Positions 34,325 to 43,341 are shown, numbered from the stretch's first letter. The stretch is DNA of 64,000 bases from Riemerella anatipestifer (GCF_009663465.1 NZ_QXHU01000001.1:300208-364207), one strand, 5' to 3'. Made by a program: numbers and translations. Notes: generated from the sequence alone by a model not told the origin.

Positions 34325-35026
34325 ATGACAACTATTGAAAACTATTTAGACAGCCATTACATACACAGAAGCAACTGGCTACGGGCAGCCGTACTGGGTG
34401 CTAATGACGGTATCATTTCTATTTCCAGTTTAGCGATAGGAATTGCTGCTGCAAGTACTACAAGAGAGCCTATCGTTCTTGCCACTGTGGCAGGTCTAGT
34501 AGCAGGAGCTCTTTCTATGGCAGCAGGAGAATATGTTTCTGTAAGTTCTCAAACTGATACCGAAAAGGCTGATATTGCTAGAGAGATTAAGGAATTAGAA
34601 GAAAACCCAGAATTGGAACTTCAAATTTTAGCTCAGATTTACGAAAAAAGAGGTCTGAAAAAAGATACTGCTTTACAGGTTGCGAAAGAATTAACGGAAG
34701 CTGATGCTTTGGCGGCACACATAAGAGACGAGCTGGGCATCAATGAGATTAGCCAAGCTAACCCTACACAGGCGGCATTAGCTTCAGGAGCTGCATTTAC
34801 CGTAGGAGGTGTATTGCCTCTTCTAGTAACTTTATTTACTCCTGTAGAAAATATGGAGTACTTCCTTTACGGATTTACCATTATTTTCCTTGTTATATTA
34901 GGAACTATTTCTGCAAAAACAGGTGGTGCTAATGTAGTAAGAGCCGTATTAAGAATCACACTTTGGGGAACTTTAGCTATGGGATTATCGGCATTAGTAG
35001 GTTATTTATTTGGTGTTAATATATAA
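34325..35026 (+). CDS. VIT1/CCC1-family Fe/Mn transporter
   Basis: 233 aa from MTTIENYLDSHYIH. A start at 34298 overlapping the previous stop by 14 bp is also possible and would couple translation. Hallmarks: HRSNWLRAAVLGANDGIISISSL at the first helix, AGALSMAAGEYVSVSSQTDTEKADI near residue 62 with the metal-site Met/Glu, a cytosolic helical Glu-rich metal-binding domain (about 80-140), then three more helices. The family moves Fe2+ or Mn2+ out of the cytosol. Last gene of the metal-export block. Confidence 0.92.
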   Translation: MTTIENYLDSHYIHRSNWLRAAVLGANDGIISISSLAIGIAAASTTREPIVLATVAGLVAGALSMAAGEYVSVSSQTDTEKADIAREIKELEENPELELQILAQIYEKRGLKKDTALQVAKELTEADALAAHIRDELGINEISQANPTQAALASGAAFTVGGVLPLLVTLFTPVENMEYFLYGFTIIFLVILGTISAKTGGANVVRAVLRITLWGTLAMGLSALVGYLFGVNI

Positions 35027-35054
35027 TAAGTAAGTTCCATTAAAAATTATACTT

Positions 35055-35085
35055 AATAGACTGTCTTTTAGATAGTCTATTTTTA
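35055..35085 (+). terminator. weak terminator after the VIT gene
   Basis: AATAGACT (35055-35062) and AGTCTATT (35074-35081) with an 11-nt loop and a short T-run. About 30 bp past the stop of the metal-export block. Confidence 0.5.
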
Positions 35086-35139
35086 GTTAAAATATTTGCC
35101 TCTTTAGGCTTAGGAATTTAAAAACTAGCCGTTGTTAAT

Positions 35140-35262
35140 CTAATATCTTTTTATTGTAGCTTCGTTGAGTATTTTATACACCACAGGGTTGACTTTAAAA
35201 TGATTATGTTCTTGTAGAACAAATTTCGTCAACTCTTTTTTTATTTTCCAAAAAAGCTTAAA
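35140..35262 (-). pseudogene. short coding remnant, unidentified
   Basis: On the minus strand an open frame of 40 codons reads FKLFWKIKKELTKFVLQEHN, continues HFKVNPVVYKILNEATIKRY and stops at 35140-35142. The composition looks like real protein sequence, but there is no start codon, and a stop precedes it. It may be the tail of a gene lost from downstream of purN. I do not recognise the family. The rest of 35086-35281 shows nothing else. Confidence 0.35.
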
Positions 35263-35281
35263 TCAGTTTAATATAAATCAT

Positions 35282-35857
35282 TTAAACTTTACCTAAATCA
35301 TTCAGGATAATCTCTACTGCTTTAGGCAGTATTTCATACTCTATCTTGTGTACTTTAGCAGCTATACTTTCAGCGGTATCATTAGGAGTTATTTCAACTT
35401 TATCTTGTAAGATAATGTCTCCTTCATCTATTCCAGAAGTTACAAAATGTACCGTAGCACCCGTTTCCTTTTCTCCTGCTTCTAATACGGCCTCGTGAAC
35501 ATTCATTCCCCACATACCTTTACCTCCGAATTTTGGTAATAATGAGGGATGCAAATTAATCATTCTACCCTGATACTCTTCAGTTAATGGTGATTTTATG
35601 ATAGATAGGAAACCCGCTAAAACAATCAAATCCACATCTTTAGGAAGTCGCTCTTTTAATTCAGAAGAAAAGTTTTTTCCTCTTTTAATCATTAAAGTTT
35701 CTATTCCGTGGTTACGAGCCCGTTCTAAACCATAACAATCTCTATCTGCAACCACCATACTTATTTGAGCGTTGCTAATTTCTTTGTTTTCTATTGCTTC
35801 TATCAATCTTTGGAGGTTACTCCCCGAACCAGAAACTAGGACTACAATATTTTTCAT
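35282..35857 (-). CDS. purN: phosphoribosylglycinamide formyltransferase
   Basis: Third step of purine synthesis, formyl transfer from 10-formyl-THF to GAR. 191 aa from MKNIVVLVSGSGSNLQRLI (an ATG at 35869 adds four residues). The family motifs are the N-terminal GSGSNL phosphate site, INLHPSLLPKFGGKGMWG near residue 102 with the catalytic His, and ETGATVHFVTSGIDEGDII near 134 with the second His and catalytic Asp. It lies 14 bp after purM in one operon. Confidence 0.96.
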   Translation of the reverse strand: MKNIVVLVSGSGSNLQRLIEAIENKEISNAQISMVVADRDCYGLERARNHGIETLMIKRGKNFSSELKERLPKDVDLIVLAGFLSIIKSPLTEEYQGRMINLHPSLLPKFGGKGMWGMNVHEAVLEAGEKETGATVHFVTSGIDEGDIILQDKVEITPNDTAESIAAKVHKIEYEILPKAVEIILNDLGKV

Positions 35858-35871
35858 ATTCTTAGACAAGT

Positions 35872-36861
35872 CTAGTGTAGTACAATTTTTTCTGAATGCT
35901 CTTCTATAACACCTATCTCGTAAGCATCTTCAACAAGAGATAATACCTTATCTTTATCCGCTGAATCTACCACAACTACCATACCCACGCCCATATTGAA
36001 TGTGCCGAACATTTCCATTCTTTCCACACTACCTCTTTTTTCTAATTCTAGCATAATTTCAGGGATTTTTATTCTTGAGGTATCTATTTTAGCACATAAT
36101 CCATCAGGTATAATTCTAGGAACATTCTCTATAAGTCCTCCGCCTGTAATGTGTGCAATTCCTTTTAAATCTACCTCTTTCATTAGTTTATGAATAGGCT
36201 GATAGTATAACCTTGTAGGTTCTAAAAGAGTCTTATAAATAGGCTCTCCATTGAACTCTTCATAAAAATCAGGAAATACTTTTCTAACTAAAGAAAAACC
36301 GTTAGAATGAAAACCAGAACTTGGCAAAGCAATAATAGTCTGACCCTTTTCAATTTTAGAACCATCTATAATTTGGTCTTTCTCTACAATTCCCACACAG
36401 AAACCTGCCACATCGTAATCGCCTACTTGGTACATTCCTGGCATTTCGGCAGTTTCACCACCAATTAAAGCACAATTGTTATCCTTACAAGCCTTTACCA
36501 TTCCTAAAACTATTTCTGCTGCTACATCTGCATCTAGTTTTCCACAAGCCAAATAGTCTAAAAAGAACAAAGGTTGAGCTCCATGACACAAAATATCATT
36601 GGCACACATCGCAAAACAATCTATCCCTATAGATGAATATTGTTTGGTATCTAAAGCGATTTTCAGTTTTGTTCCTACTCCATCTGTACCACTTACTAAA
36701 ACAGGATTTTTATAATTAGAAATTTCATAAAATGCACCAAAACTCCCTAAATTATTAAGTACATTTTTATTGTGAGTTTCAGCTACGGCAGATTTTATTT
36801 TATCTACGGCTTTGTATCCTTCTTCCTTATCTACGCCAGCAGATTTGTAAGTATTACTCAT
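35872..36861 (-). CDS. purM: phosphoribosylformylglycinamidine cyclo-ligase (AIR synthetase)
   Basis: ATP-dependent closure of FGAM to AIR in purine synthesis. 329 aa. Motifs: YKSAGVDKEEGYKAVDKIK at the start, LVSGTDGVGTKLKIALDT near 56, the LIGGETAEMPGMY loop near 137 and ITGGGLIENVPRIIPDG near 240. First gene of the purM-purN pair. A TATATTTG -7-like element stands on the minus strand at 36891-36898. Confidence 0.97.
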   Translation of the reverse strand: MSNTYKSAGVDKEEGYKAVDKIKSAVAETHNKNVLNNLGSFGAFYEISNYKNPVLVSGTDGVGTKLKIALDTKQYSSIGIDCFAMCANDILCHGAQPLFFLDYLACGKLDADVAAEIVLGMVKACKDNNCALIGGETAEMPGMYQVGDYDVAGFCVGIVEKDQIIDGSKIEKGQTIIALPSSGFHSNGFSLVRKVFPDFYEEFNGEPIYKTLLEPTRLYYQPIHKLMKEVDLKGIAHITGGGLIENVPRIIPDGLCAKIDTSRIKIPEIMLELEKRGSVERMEMFGTFNMGVGMVVVVDSADKDKVLSLVEDAYEIGVIEEHSEKIVLH

Positions 36862-36930
36862 TTTTAACTTTTTATTTTTTTATTAGTCCACAAATATAAT
36901 GAAAAACGAGAAATTATTTATAATGTACTA

Positions 36931-36962
36931 AAAAAGACTTGAAATGTATATCTAATTTCAAG
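36931..36962 (-). terminator. fabH terminator
   Basis: CTTGAAAT (36938-36945) and ATTTCAAG (36955-36962). On the minus strand the stem is followed by a CTTTTTTAG run. It isolates fabH from purM. Confidence 0.75.
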
Positions 36963-36994
36963 CCTTAATCTTAATGTATTAAAAAAGTATCTGA

Positions 36995-38017
36995 TTAGTA
37001 TTCAAATAAGACACTTCCCCAAGTGAATCCACTACCAAAAGCAGCAAGACAAACCAAATCGCCTCTTTTTATTCTTCCTCTTTCTACAGCTTCGCAAAGA
37101 GCAATCGGAATAGAAGCAGCCGTTGTATTACCATATTTTTGTATATTGATGAATACTTTATCTTCAGGTAATTTAAGTAATTGCTGAACATACTGTGCAA
37201 TTCTAATATTAGCTTGGTGAGGTATCAACATATCTAAATCCTCTACCCTTTTCCCCGCTTTATCCAACGCTTCCAAGATACTTTCAGGGAAACGAGTAAC
37301 CGCGTGTTTAAACACAAAATTACCATTCATATAAGGGTATAGCTCTTGCTTGGTAATTGCATTGGTATCGTTCAGTAGGCGGTCGCTCCAACCGTGTTTA
37401 GTACCTGGAAATTTCACGGCTAATTCTTCTGCATATTTCCCTTCAGAATGCATATTAACTGCTAAAATGTCTCCCGAATCTTCAGAATTGGAAGCTGATA
37501 GAACCATTGCTCCTGCCCCATCTCCGAAAATAACGGAAACACCTCTACCTTCATCAGAAAAATCTAATCCAAAAGAGTGTATTTCGGCACCTACAACTAA
37601 TATATTTTTATAAACATTTGCTTTTATAAAAGCATCGGCCACACTCATAGCATAAACAAAACCAGAACATTGGTTTCTAACATCTAATGCTCCTATAGTA
37701 TTACAACCTAACATTTCTTGCAAAAGCACCCCACAACCAGGGAAATAATAATCTGGAGATAGTGTAGCAAAGATAATATAATCTATATCCTTAGCCTCCA
37801 ATCCTGCACTTTTAATTGCTTTTTCCGCAGCCTTAAAACCTAGATAAGCCGTAGTTTCTTCTGTATCATATCTATTTTTACGATGTCTTCTTTCTTTAAT
37901 CCCTGTTCTCTCTGTTATCCACTCATCATTAGTGGTCATTAGTTTTGATAAATCATCATTAGTTACTACATTATCAGGAACATAATAGCCTAATCCTTTA
38001 ATAATACTTTTTTTCAT
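36995..38017 (-). CDS. fabH: beta-ketoacyl-ACP synthase III
   Basis: Starts type II fatty-acid synthesis by condensing an acyl-CoA with malonyl-ACP. 340 aa. The catalytic triad is clear: Cys in DVRNQCSGFVYA near residue 118, His in MLIPHQANIRI near 265 and Asn in KYGNTTAASIP near 297. The N-terminus (IKGLGYYVPDNVVTNDDLSK) is typical. It stands alone between its own promoter and terminator. In many relatives fabH neighbours rpmF or acc genes; not here. This genome could encode further FabH paralogues outside the window. Confidence 0.95.
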   Translation of the reverse strand: MKKSIIKGLGYYVPDNVVTNDDLSKLMTTNDEWITERTGIKERRHRKNRYDTEETTAYLGFKAAEKAIKSAGLEAKDIDYIIFATLSPDYYFPGCGVLLQEMLGCNTIGALDVRNQCSGFVYAMSVADAFIKANVYKNILVVGAEIHSFGLDFSDEGRGVSVIFGDGAGAMVLSASNSEDSGDILAVNMHSEGKYAEELAVKFPGTKHGWSDRLLNDTNAITKQELYPYMNGNFVFKHAVTRFPESILEALDKAGKRVEDLDMLIPHQANIRIAQYVQQLLKLPEDKVFINIQKYGNTTAASIPIALCEAVERGRIKRGDLVCLAAFGSGFTWGSVLFEY

Positions 38018-38034
38018 AACCTAATTTAAAATAA

Positions 38035-38066
38035 CAAAAGTAATGTTTTGATAATAACCTTCAAAA
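38035..38066 (-). promoter_or_regulatory. fabH promoter
   Basis: On the minus strand TTTTG (38062-38066) and TACTTTTG (38035-38042) with a 19-bp spacer, ending about 18 bp before the fabH start. Confidence 0.65.
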
Positions 38067-38150
38067 TGTTTTGGATTATTTAGTCTTAATACATACAAAC
38101 TATTAAACCAAAGTGTTTTGTGAAAATTTTTAGATTTAGGTCTAAAATAC

Positions 38151-38158
38151 TAACTTTG
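38151..38158 (+). promoter_or_regulatory. -7 element of the pyrEF gene
   Basis: TAACTTTG 15 bp before the ATG at 38174. No good -33 element lies at the normal distance. It supports 38174 over the upstream ATG at 38120, which would lie before the transcription start. Confidence 0.5.
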
Positions 38159-38173
38159 CAAAAACCTAATCTA

Positions 38174-39532
38174 ATGAATCTAAAAAAAGAATTTTTCCTA
38201 GAATGTTATCAACTAGGAATTATCAAATTTGGAAAGTTTACACTAAAAAGTGGTATAGAAAGTCCATTTTATGTGGATTTAAGACCATTAGCTTCTAACC
38301 CTAAAATTCTGAAAAAACTAGCTTCTTACCTTCTGAATCTCACAAATACGCAAGATGCAGATTTGATATGCGGTGTGCCCTATGCGGCGCTGCCTATGGC
38401 AACAGCAATGTCTTTAGAGAGTGAAATACCACTTATCATTAAAAGAAAAGAAGCTAAAGCCTATGGTACTAAAAAACTAATAGAAGGAATTTATAAGGAA
38501 GGACAAAAATGTCTTTTAGTAGAAGACGTAATTACTAGCGGCAAATCTTTGCTTGAAACTATCCCTGAAATTGAAAAAGAAGGGATTAAAGTAACCGACA
38601 TTGTAGTAGTGCTAGATAGAGAACAAGGCGGAAAAGAATTATTAGAAAAGCAAGGTTACCGTGTGCATACACTATTTGGAATAAGAGAAGTATGCGAAAT
38701 ACTTTACCAAGAAAATTTATTATCAGCAGAGGAAATAACGCAAATAAATCAGTTTTTAGACGGAAATCCGATTCAGTTTCAAGAGAAAAAGAGACTTTCT
38801 TATGAGTCTAAAATTGCTCACGCTAAACAGCCCGTTGCCAAAAGATTATTAGAAATAGCCTTAGAAAAACAATCTAACCTTATAGCTTCTGCTGATGTTA
38901 TTACAACTAAGGAACTACTAGACTTTGCCGACAAGGTAGGACCTAATATCGTAGCTTTAAAAACGCATATTGACATCATTACCGATTTTGATTTTGACAA
39001 TACCATACTTCCTCTCAAAGATTTAGCACAAAAGCATAATTTCTTATTGATGGAAGACCGAAAGTTTGCGGATATTGGGAACACTCAAGAGTTACAGTAT
39101 TCTTATGGAGTGTATCGCATTTCGTCTTGGGCTGATTTAATTACTTCACAAGTGATTGGCGGAGCATCTTCATTAGATTATTTCTTAAATTCGGGTGTGA
39201 TTGCCATTTTAGGAATGTCCTCCGAAGGTACGCTTACAGATGCTAACTATCGTGAAAAAGCTATTAAAATTGCACAAACGCACCCTAATGTTATAGGTGG
39301 CGTTTCTCAAGATGCTTTACCTGAAGAGATGCTTCTTTTCACGCCAGGTATCAATCTTGAAGACAAAGGCGATTCTAAAGGACAACAATACAACACACCT
39401 GAATACGCCTTTAAAAAACTCCATACCGATTTTATAATCGTAGGTAGAGGTATTTACAAATCTGATGACGCAGAACAAGCCTCTCTAAAGTATAAAATAG
39501 AGGGTTGGAAGGCTTATCAAGAATCGTTATAA
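38174..39532 (+). CDS. fused orotate phosphoribosyltransferase / orotidine-5'-phosphate decarboxylase
   Basis: Last two steps of UMP synthesis on one chain of 452 aa. The N-terminal OPRT domain (about 1-200) has FGKFTLKSGIESPFYVDLR near 18 and the PRPP loop LLVEDVITSGKSLLE near 115. The C-terminal decarboxylase (about 205-452) has the catalytic LLMEDRKFADIGNT near 292 and IVGRGIYKSDD near 425. The order PyrE-PyrF and the E-D-R-K-F-A-D-I-G-N motif resemble eukaryotic UMP synthase and yeast Ura3 more than the short E. coli PyrF. It is monocistronic with its own terminator. Confidence 0.94.
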   Translation: MNLKKEFFLECYQLGIIKFGKFTLKSGIESPFYVDLRPLASNPKILKKLASYLLNLTNTQDADLICGVPYAALPMATAMSLESEIPLIIKRKEAKAYGTKKLIEGIYKEGQKCLLVEDVITSGKSLLETIPEIEKEGIKVTDIVVVLDREQGGKELLEKQGYRVHTLFGIREVCEILYQENLLSAEEITQINQFLDGNPIQFQEKKRLSYESKIAHAKQPVAKRLLEIALEKQSNLIASADVITTKELLDFADKVGPNIVALKTHIDIITDFDFDNTILPLKDLAQKHNFLLMEDRKFADIGNTQELQYSYGVYRISSWADLITSQVIGGASSLDYFLNSGVIAILGMSSEGTLTDANYREKAIKIAQTHPNVIGGVSQDALPEEMLLFTPGINLEDKGDSKGQQYNTPEYAFKKLHTDFIIVGRGIYKSDDAEQASLKYKIEGWKAYQESL

Positions 39533-39539
39533 TAATCAC

Positions 39540-39580
39540 AAAGAGCTATTATAGAAATATTTATGATAGCTCTTTTTCCC
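39540..39580 (+). terminator. pyrEF terminator
   Basis: AAAGAGCTAT (39540-39549) and ATAGCTCTTT (39566-39575), a perfect 10-bp stem with a TTTCCCTTTT tail. Confidence 0.85.
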
Positions 39581-39600
39581 TTTTATATCATCTAAAAATG

Positions 39601-39608
39601 TATCTTTG
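39601..39608 (+). promoter_or_regulatory. -7 element of the 39625 gene
   Basis: TATCTTTG, 16 bp before the GTG start at 39625. This predicts a leader of only about 10 nt. No clear -33 element is visible because the pyrEF terminator occupies that space. Confidence 0.45.
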
Positions 39609-39624
39609 GCAACATTTTTAAATT

Positions 39625-42423
39625 GTGAATAAAGCATTACCATCTATTCTAATATTTTTATTTTCTATTCTAAGTTTTGCTGTAAAAGCTCAGCAAGATA
39701 GTGTTTGGGTTAAAGTTTCCTTTCCCAAAACGAAAGAAAATAGAGTTATTATCAATCAAAAAATAGTTCGTTATCAAAACGAAAAATCGGATAACCTTCA
39801 GCTTCTAAACTGGATAGCAGCTTATCAACCCAAAAACACCACCCTAGCTAAAAGAATGCTAGAAGCTAGAAAAACTGACCTCTATTTTTCCAAACCAAAA
39901 GACAGAGGCTATCTAAAAAGTTTAAATATCAATGGCGAAAAATATACCAATCTTGACCAAGAAATTATTACTATTCCATTAGAAAATATCAAAAGTAGAG
40001 ATAATAAAATAGAACTGAATCTAATCTACGAACTACAACTTCCACACTCCAAATACACAGGCATAGGCTGGGATTCAGAAAAGGAAAAAGCTTTACTAAA
40101 GTATTTCTTTCTGGTTCCTAATACCAGCTATACACCAAGACATTTCCAAAATTTGGACGAAAAACAATATATAGGTGTTTTTTGGGACGTACAATTAGAT
40201 AACCCTTTACTTAAAGCAAGTAGCAATCTGCAAGAAGTTCAGCCAAATCACTTTACAGGAACTCTAAATACAGATCCTGAATTTGCAATTTCATTAAAAA
40301 ATAATGAGGAAAACTTCACAATAATCCACAAAAATACTTTGGTAGAGTTTGCCTACCCTATAAAGCAAGAAGAAAAACAGTCGCTCTATTTTTATGTACC
40401 ACTTCAACTCAATTTCATAGAAGAAAGTCTAGGTAAATTGCCTAACAAAATACTCATAAGTGAAAGAACTAAAAACGAAAATAACTTTGCAGGAATTGAT
40501 GATTTTAAGTTCGGGAAATTTAAACTTAAAATGTTCAGTGATGCTCAAAAAACCGACCTTAATTATTTCTCTATCATTTCAAAAAAGTGTATAGAACATC
40601 TTTTACAAACAGATAATCTTAACGCTCATTGGATTGAAAACGGACTAAAAACTTATTTAGAAATAAGGTATTTAAAGACTGTTTATAACGATGAAAAACT
40701 CTTAGGGCAATTACCTGATAAACTCACTCTTTTTAAAATAAGCCCTCTAAAATGGAGTAACGCTTCTAAACTTAAACTTACAGAGCGGTATGGGATTATT
40801 TATCAATACATTACTAGCCAAAATCTAGACCAGCCCATAGACACTCCACTCCAACTAATGAGTAACTTTAATACTATGGCAGTAAGCCAAATGGAAGCTG
40901 GAAGTTTGTTCAACTTTATTGCTGAAAAAATGGACGTAAATCAGTTTAATAATTTTTTAAAAAGATATTTATCAGAACATAACGGAACAGTTATCAATAA
41001 AGAAGATTTTTTAAATCAGCTCATCATAGAATCCAAATATTCTGCAAACTTTGTAGCCAATTTCATCAAACAAAAAAATAGATTAGACTTTAAAATCAAA
41101 AAGGTTGAAAAGCAAGAAAATAGATTGCTCGTTCATATTCATAAAAATACAGAGGAAAAGATTCCGTTCCAACTAAAGGTTACAAACTCTGATAATCAGG
41201 ATAGTCTTTACTGGTACGATTCTTCAAATAAAAAGAAAGAAATCTATCTTATTCCACAAACCGATGTAGAAAAAATTGTAATTAACGATGATTATCTCCT
41301 TCCCGAATACAATGTTAGGAATAACTACCTCTATACCAAAGGGATATTCTATAATATGAAAAAGCCAAAGCTAAAATTCTATACCGATATTCCCAATCCA
41401 GAATACGAGGAAATTTATATTTCGCCTTGGCTAAATTATAATTTTTATGATAAGGTACTCATTGGGAGTAGCATTAGTAATAGTAACCTTTTAGACAGAC
41501 CATTCCTATATTCTGTAACGCCCTATTACAGTACAGGTACTAATAAACTCACAGGTTCGGCGAGTGTTTCCTATAATATTTTGCCACCCAACAGCTTTTT
41601 TCAAAATTGGCGTATTGGAGCAAGTGCAGCTTATTTTCATTACAATAAAGATTTAGCTTTTAGGAGATTAAGTATCTTTTCTAATATTAGTTTAAGCAAG
41701 GATGCGAGAAGTCAAATAGACCAAAAATTGGGAGTTTCATTTCAACATCTTACAAGAGATTTAAGCCCATTGATGCAAAAATTAAACGATTATGATGAGT
41801 ATAATCTATTTAATATAAATTACACCTATTCTGATAGGAAAGCCATACACGAAAAGCTATTTTCAACCAATTTTCAAATGGGGGGAGATTTTAGCAAAAT
41901 TTCGGCAGAAGCTTTTTATAGATGGGAATACCAACAAAATAAAAAACTGATTTTAAGATTTTTTGGAGGTTATTTTTTACAGAATCAAACGAGAAACTCT
42001 TACTTTGATTTTGGTATTTCTTCCCTATCCAACTATTCCTTTACTTATAGTATCATTAGGCAATCTAACAATAATTACCTTGCACCTAGACAATTTGTAA
42101 TGGCAGAAGGTGCATTTAAATCTGCAATAAATGATACTGCAAACCAGTGGATAAATAGTGTTAATATAGACCTACATTCATTTCGTTTCATTAGTGTATA
42201 CGCAGATATAGGATTGTATAAAAACAAAAATCAATCCCCACGTTTTATATGGGATACAGGTACAAGTCTAAAAGTTATCCCTGATTTATTTGAAATCTAC
42301 TTCCCATTACAATCCTCCTTAGGGTTTGAGCCTTCTTTTAAAGACTACTCTAAAAGGATTAGATTTATGTTTAACTTCAATCTGAACGCTGTAGTAAATC
42401 AACTTAGAAGAGGTTGGTTTTAA
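39625..42423 (+). CDS. large outer-membrane protein with a decayed M1-peptidase-like domain and C-terminal barrel
   Basis: 932 aa from a GTG start, with a signal peptide (cleavage near VKAQ, residue 23). Residues 40-500 look like an M1-type peptidase scaffold: an N-terminal beta domain, then ISKKCIEHLL where HExxHxx would be expected and HWIENGLKTYLEI (near 335) matching the W-L-N-E-G-F-A-x-Y-x-E block. The two zinc His and the general-base Glu are gone (Lys, Glu, Lys in their places), so it is probably not a peptidase. From about residue 600 the sequence has alternating beta strands and ends in Phe (LRRGWF), fitting an outer-membrane barrel. It could be a surface adaptor or assembly factor. 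The M1 relation is my inference. Confidence 0.6.
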   Translation: MNKALPSILIFLFSILSFAVKAQQDSVWVKVSFPKTKENRVIINQKIVRYQNEKSDNLQLLNWIAAYQPKNTTLAKRMLEARKTDLYFSKPKDRGYLKSLNINGEKYTNLDQEIITIPLENIKSRDNKIELNLIYELQLPHSKYTGIGWDSEKEKALLKYFFLVPNTSYTPRHFQNLDEKQYIGVFWDVQLDNPLLKASSNLQEVQPNHFTGTLNTDPEFAISLKNNEENFTIIHKNTLVEFAYPIKQEEKQSLYFYVPLQLNFIEESLGKLPNKILISERTKNENNFAGIDDFKFGKFKLKMFSDAQKTDLNYFSIISKKCIEHLLQTDNLNAHWIENGLKTYLEIRYLKTVYNDEKLLGQLPDKLTLFKISPLKWSNASKLKLTERYGIIYQYITSQNLDQPIDTPLQLMSNFNTMAVSQMEAGSLFNFIAEKMDVNQFNNFLKRYLSEHNGTVINKEDFLNQLIIESKYSANFVANFIKQKNRLDFKIKKVEKQENRLLVHIHKNTEEKIPFQLKVTNSDNQDSLYWYDSSNKKKEIYLIPQTDVEKIVINDDYLLPEYNVRNNYLYTKGIFYNMKKPKLKFYTDIPNPEYEEIYISPWLNYNFYDKVLIGSSISNSNLLDRPFLYSVTPYYSTGTNKLTGSASVSYNILPPNSFFQNWRIGASAAYFHYNKDLAFRRLSIFSNISLSKDARSQIDQKLGVSFQHLTRDLSPLMQKLNDYDEYNLFNINYTYSDRKAIHEKLFSTNFQMGGDFSKISAEAFYRWEYQQNKKLILRFFGGYFLQNQTRNSYFDFGISSLSNYSFTYSIIRQSNNNYLAPRQFVMAEGAFKSAINDTANQWINSVNIDLHSFRFISVYADIGLYKNKNQSPRFIWDTGTSLKVIPDLFEIYFPLQSSLGFEPSFKDYSKRIRFMFNFNLNAVVNQLRRGWF

Positions 42424-42636
42424 TAAAGATAAATTTATATCAAACCTATTGTTCATTTTTAAAATATTTTTACCTCAGTATTAAATTTATTGATATATTC
42501 TACTGTGGTTAAGGAAATTATTTTGGCAAGTATCCAAATTCTAGATTCATTAAATGATTTAGTATAATTATGTCGTATAATTGGTCGCACAATTCTCTAC
42601 TCGTTTTCTTGATTTTCTGGAAAATATAAATGGCTT

Positions 42637-42675
42637 AAGACTAGGAAACAATGATTAAATTTGTTTCCTAGTCTT
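42637..42675. other. perfect hairpin abutting the transposase remnant
   Basis: AAGACTAGGAAACAA (42637-42651) and TTGTTTCCTAGTCTT (42661-42675) form a perfect 15-bp stem with a 9-nt loop. It ends at the ATG of the IS1595-type remnant. There is no T-run, so a terminator is unlikely. The surrounding 42424-42636 shows no gene. Confidence 0.65.
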
Positions 42676-43341
42676 ATGAATAGGAGTAAAATTAGCAATT
42701 TAAAAAAAATAATTAAGTGTTTTTGTAGCGATATTGATGCGACAAACTGCAGAAATTTTAGGACTCAACAGGAATACTATCAACCGCTATTTTAGGATTT
42801 TTAGGGAGGTGATTTTTGAAAAACAACAAGCAGATTTGAGTTTGTTTTTTGGAGAAGTTGAATTAGATGAAGCCTATTTTGGAGCAAGAAGATTACGAGG
42901 GGTTAATATGCCGCAGAAACGAGGAAGAGGAATTTGGAAATAACCTGTTTTTGGAGTTTTTGAAAGAGAAGGCAGGGTTTATACCGAACTGATTCCAAAT
43001 GCAAAAAGTGAAACGTTAAGAAAAGTTATTTGAGGAAAAGTTTCATTGGAAAGTATTTTGTTTACAGATGTTTGGCGAGGTTATAGTGGACTTTTAGATA
43101 TGAGATACGAGAAACATTTTAGGATTGACAAGAGTAAAAGTTTTTCAAATCAAAATGGTGTTCACATTAATGGAATAGAAAGTTTTTGGAGTTTTACGAA
43201 GCATTTAATGGCGTGAAATCTACTTTTAAACTACATTTAAAAGAATGCGAATGGAGGTGGAGAAAAGAGCCAAAAGAAAAGGAAAAAGAGTTATGGAAAT
43301 TGAAAAAAAATAGGGATAACTTTTTTAACGACTTTGTCTAA
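42676..43341 (+). pseudogene. IS1595-family (IS1016-like) transposase, broken
   Basis: The original frame starts MNRSKISNLKKIIKCFCSD at 42676 and shifts near 42735. It continues with QTAEILGLNRNTINRYFRIF and GEVELDEAYFGARR, which carries the first catalytic acidic residue block. In-frame stops follow at about 42940 (after GRGIWK, before PVFGVFE) and at about 43032. The HINGIESFW block (43165 on) holds the late catalytic region. A further shift near 43200 leads to FNGVKSTFKLHLKECEWRW, ending at 43339-43341. Four lesions at least, so it is inactive. No left inverted repeat is recognisable. A right end may be the GTCTAAAAGTCACCC segment at 43336-43350. Confidence 0.85.
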
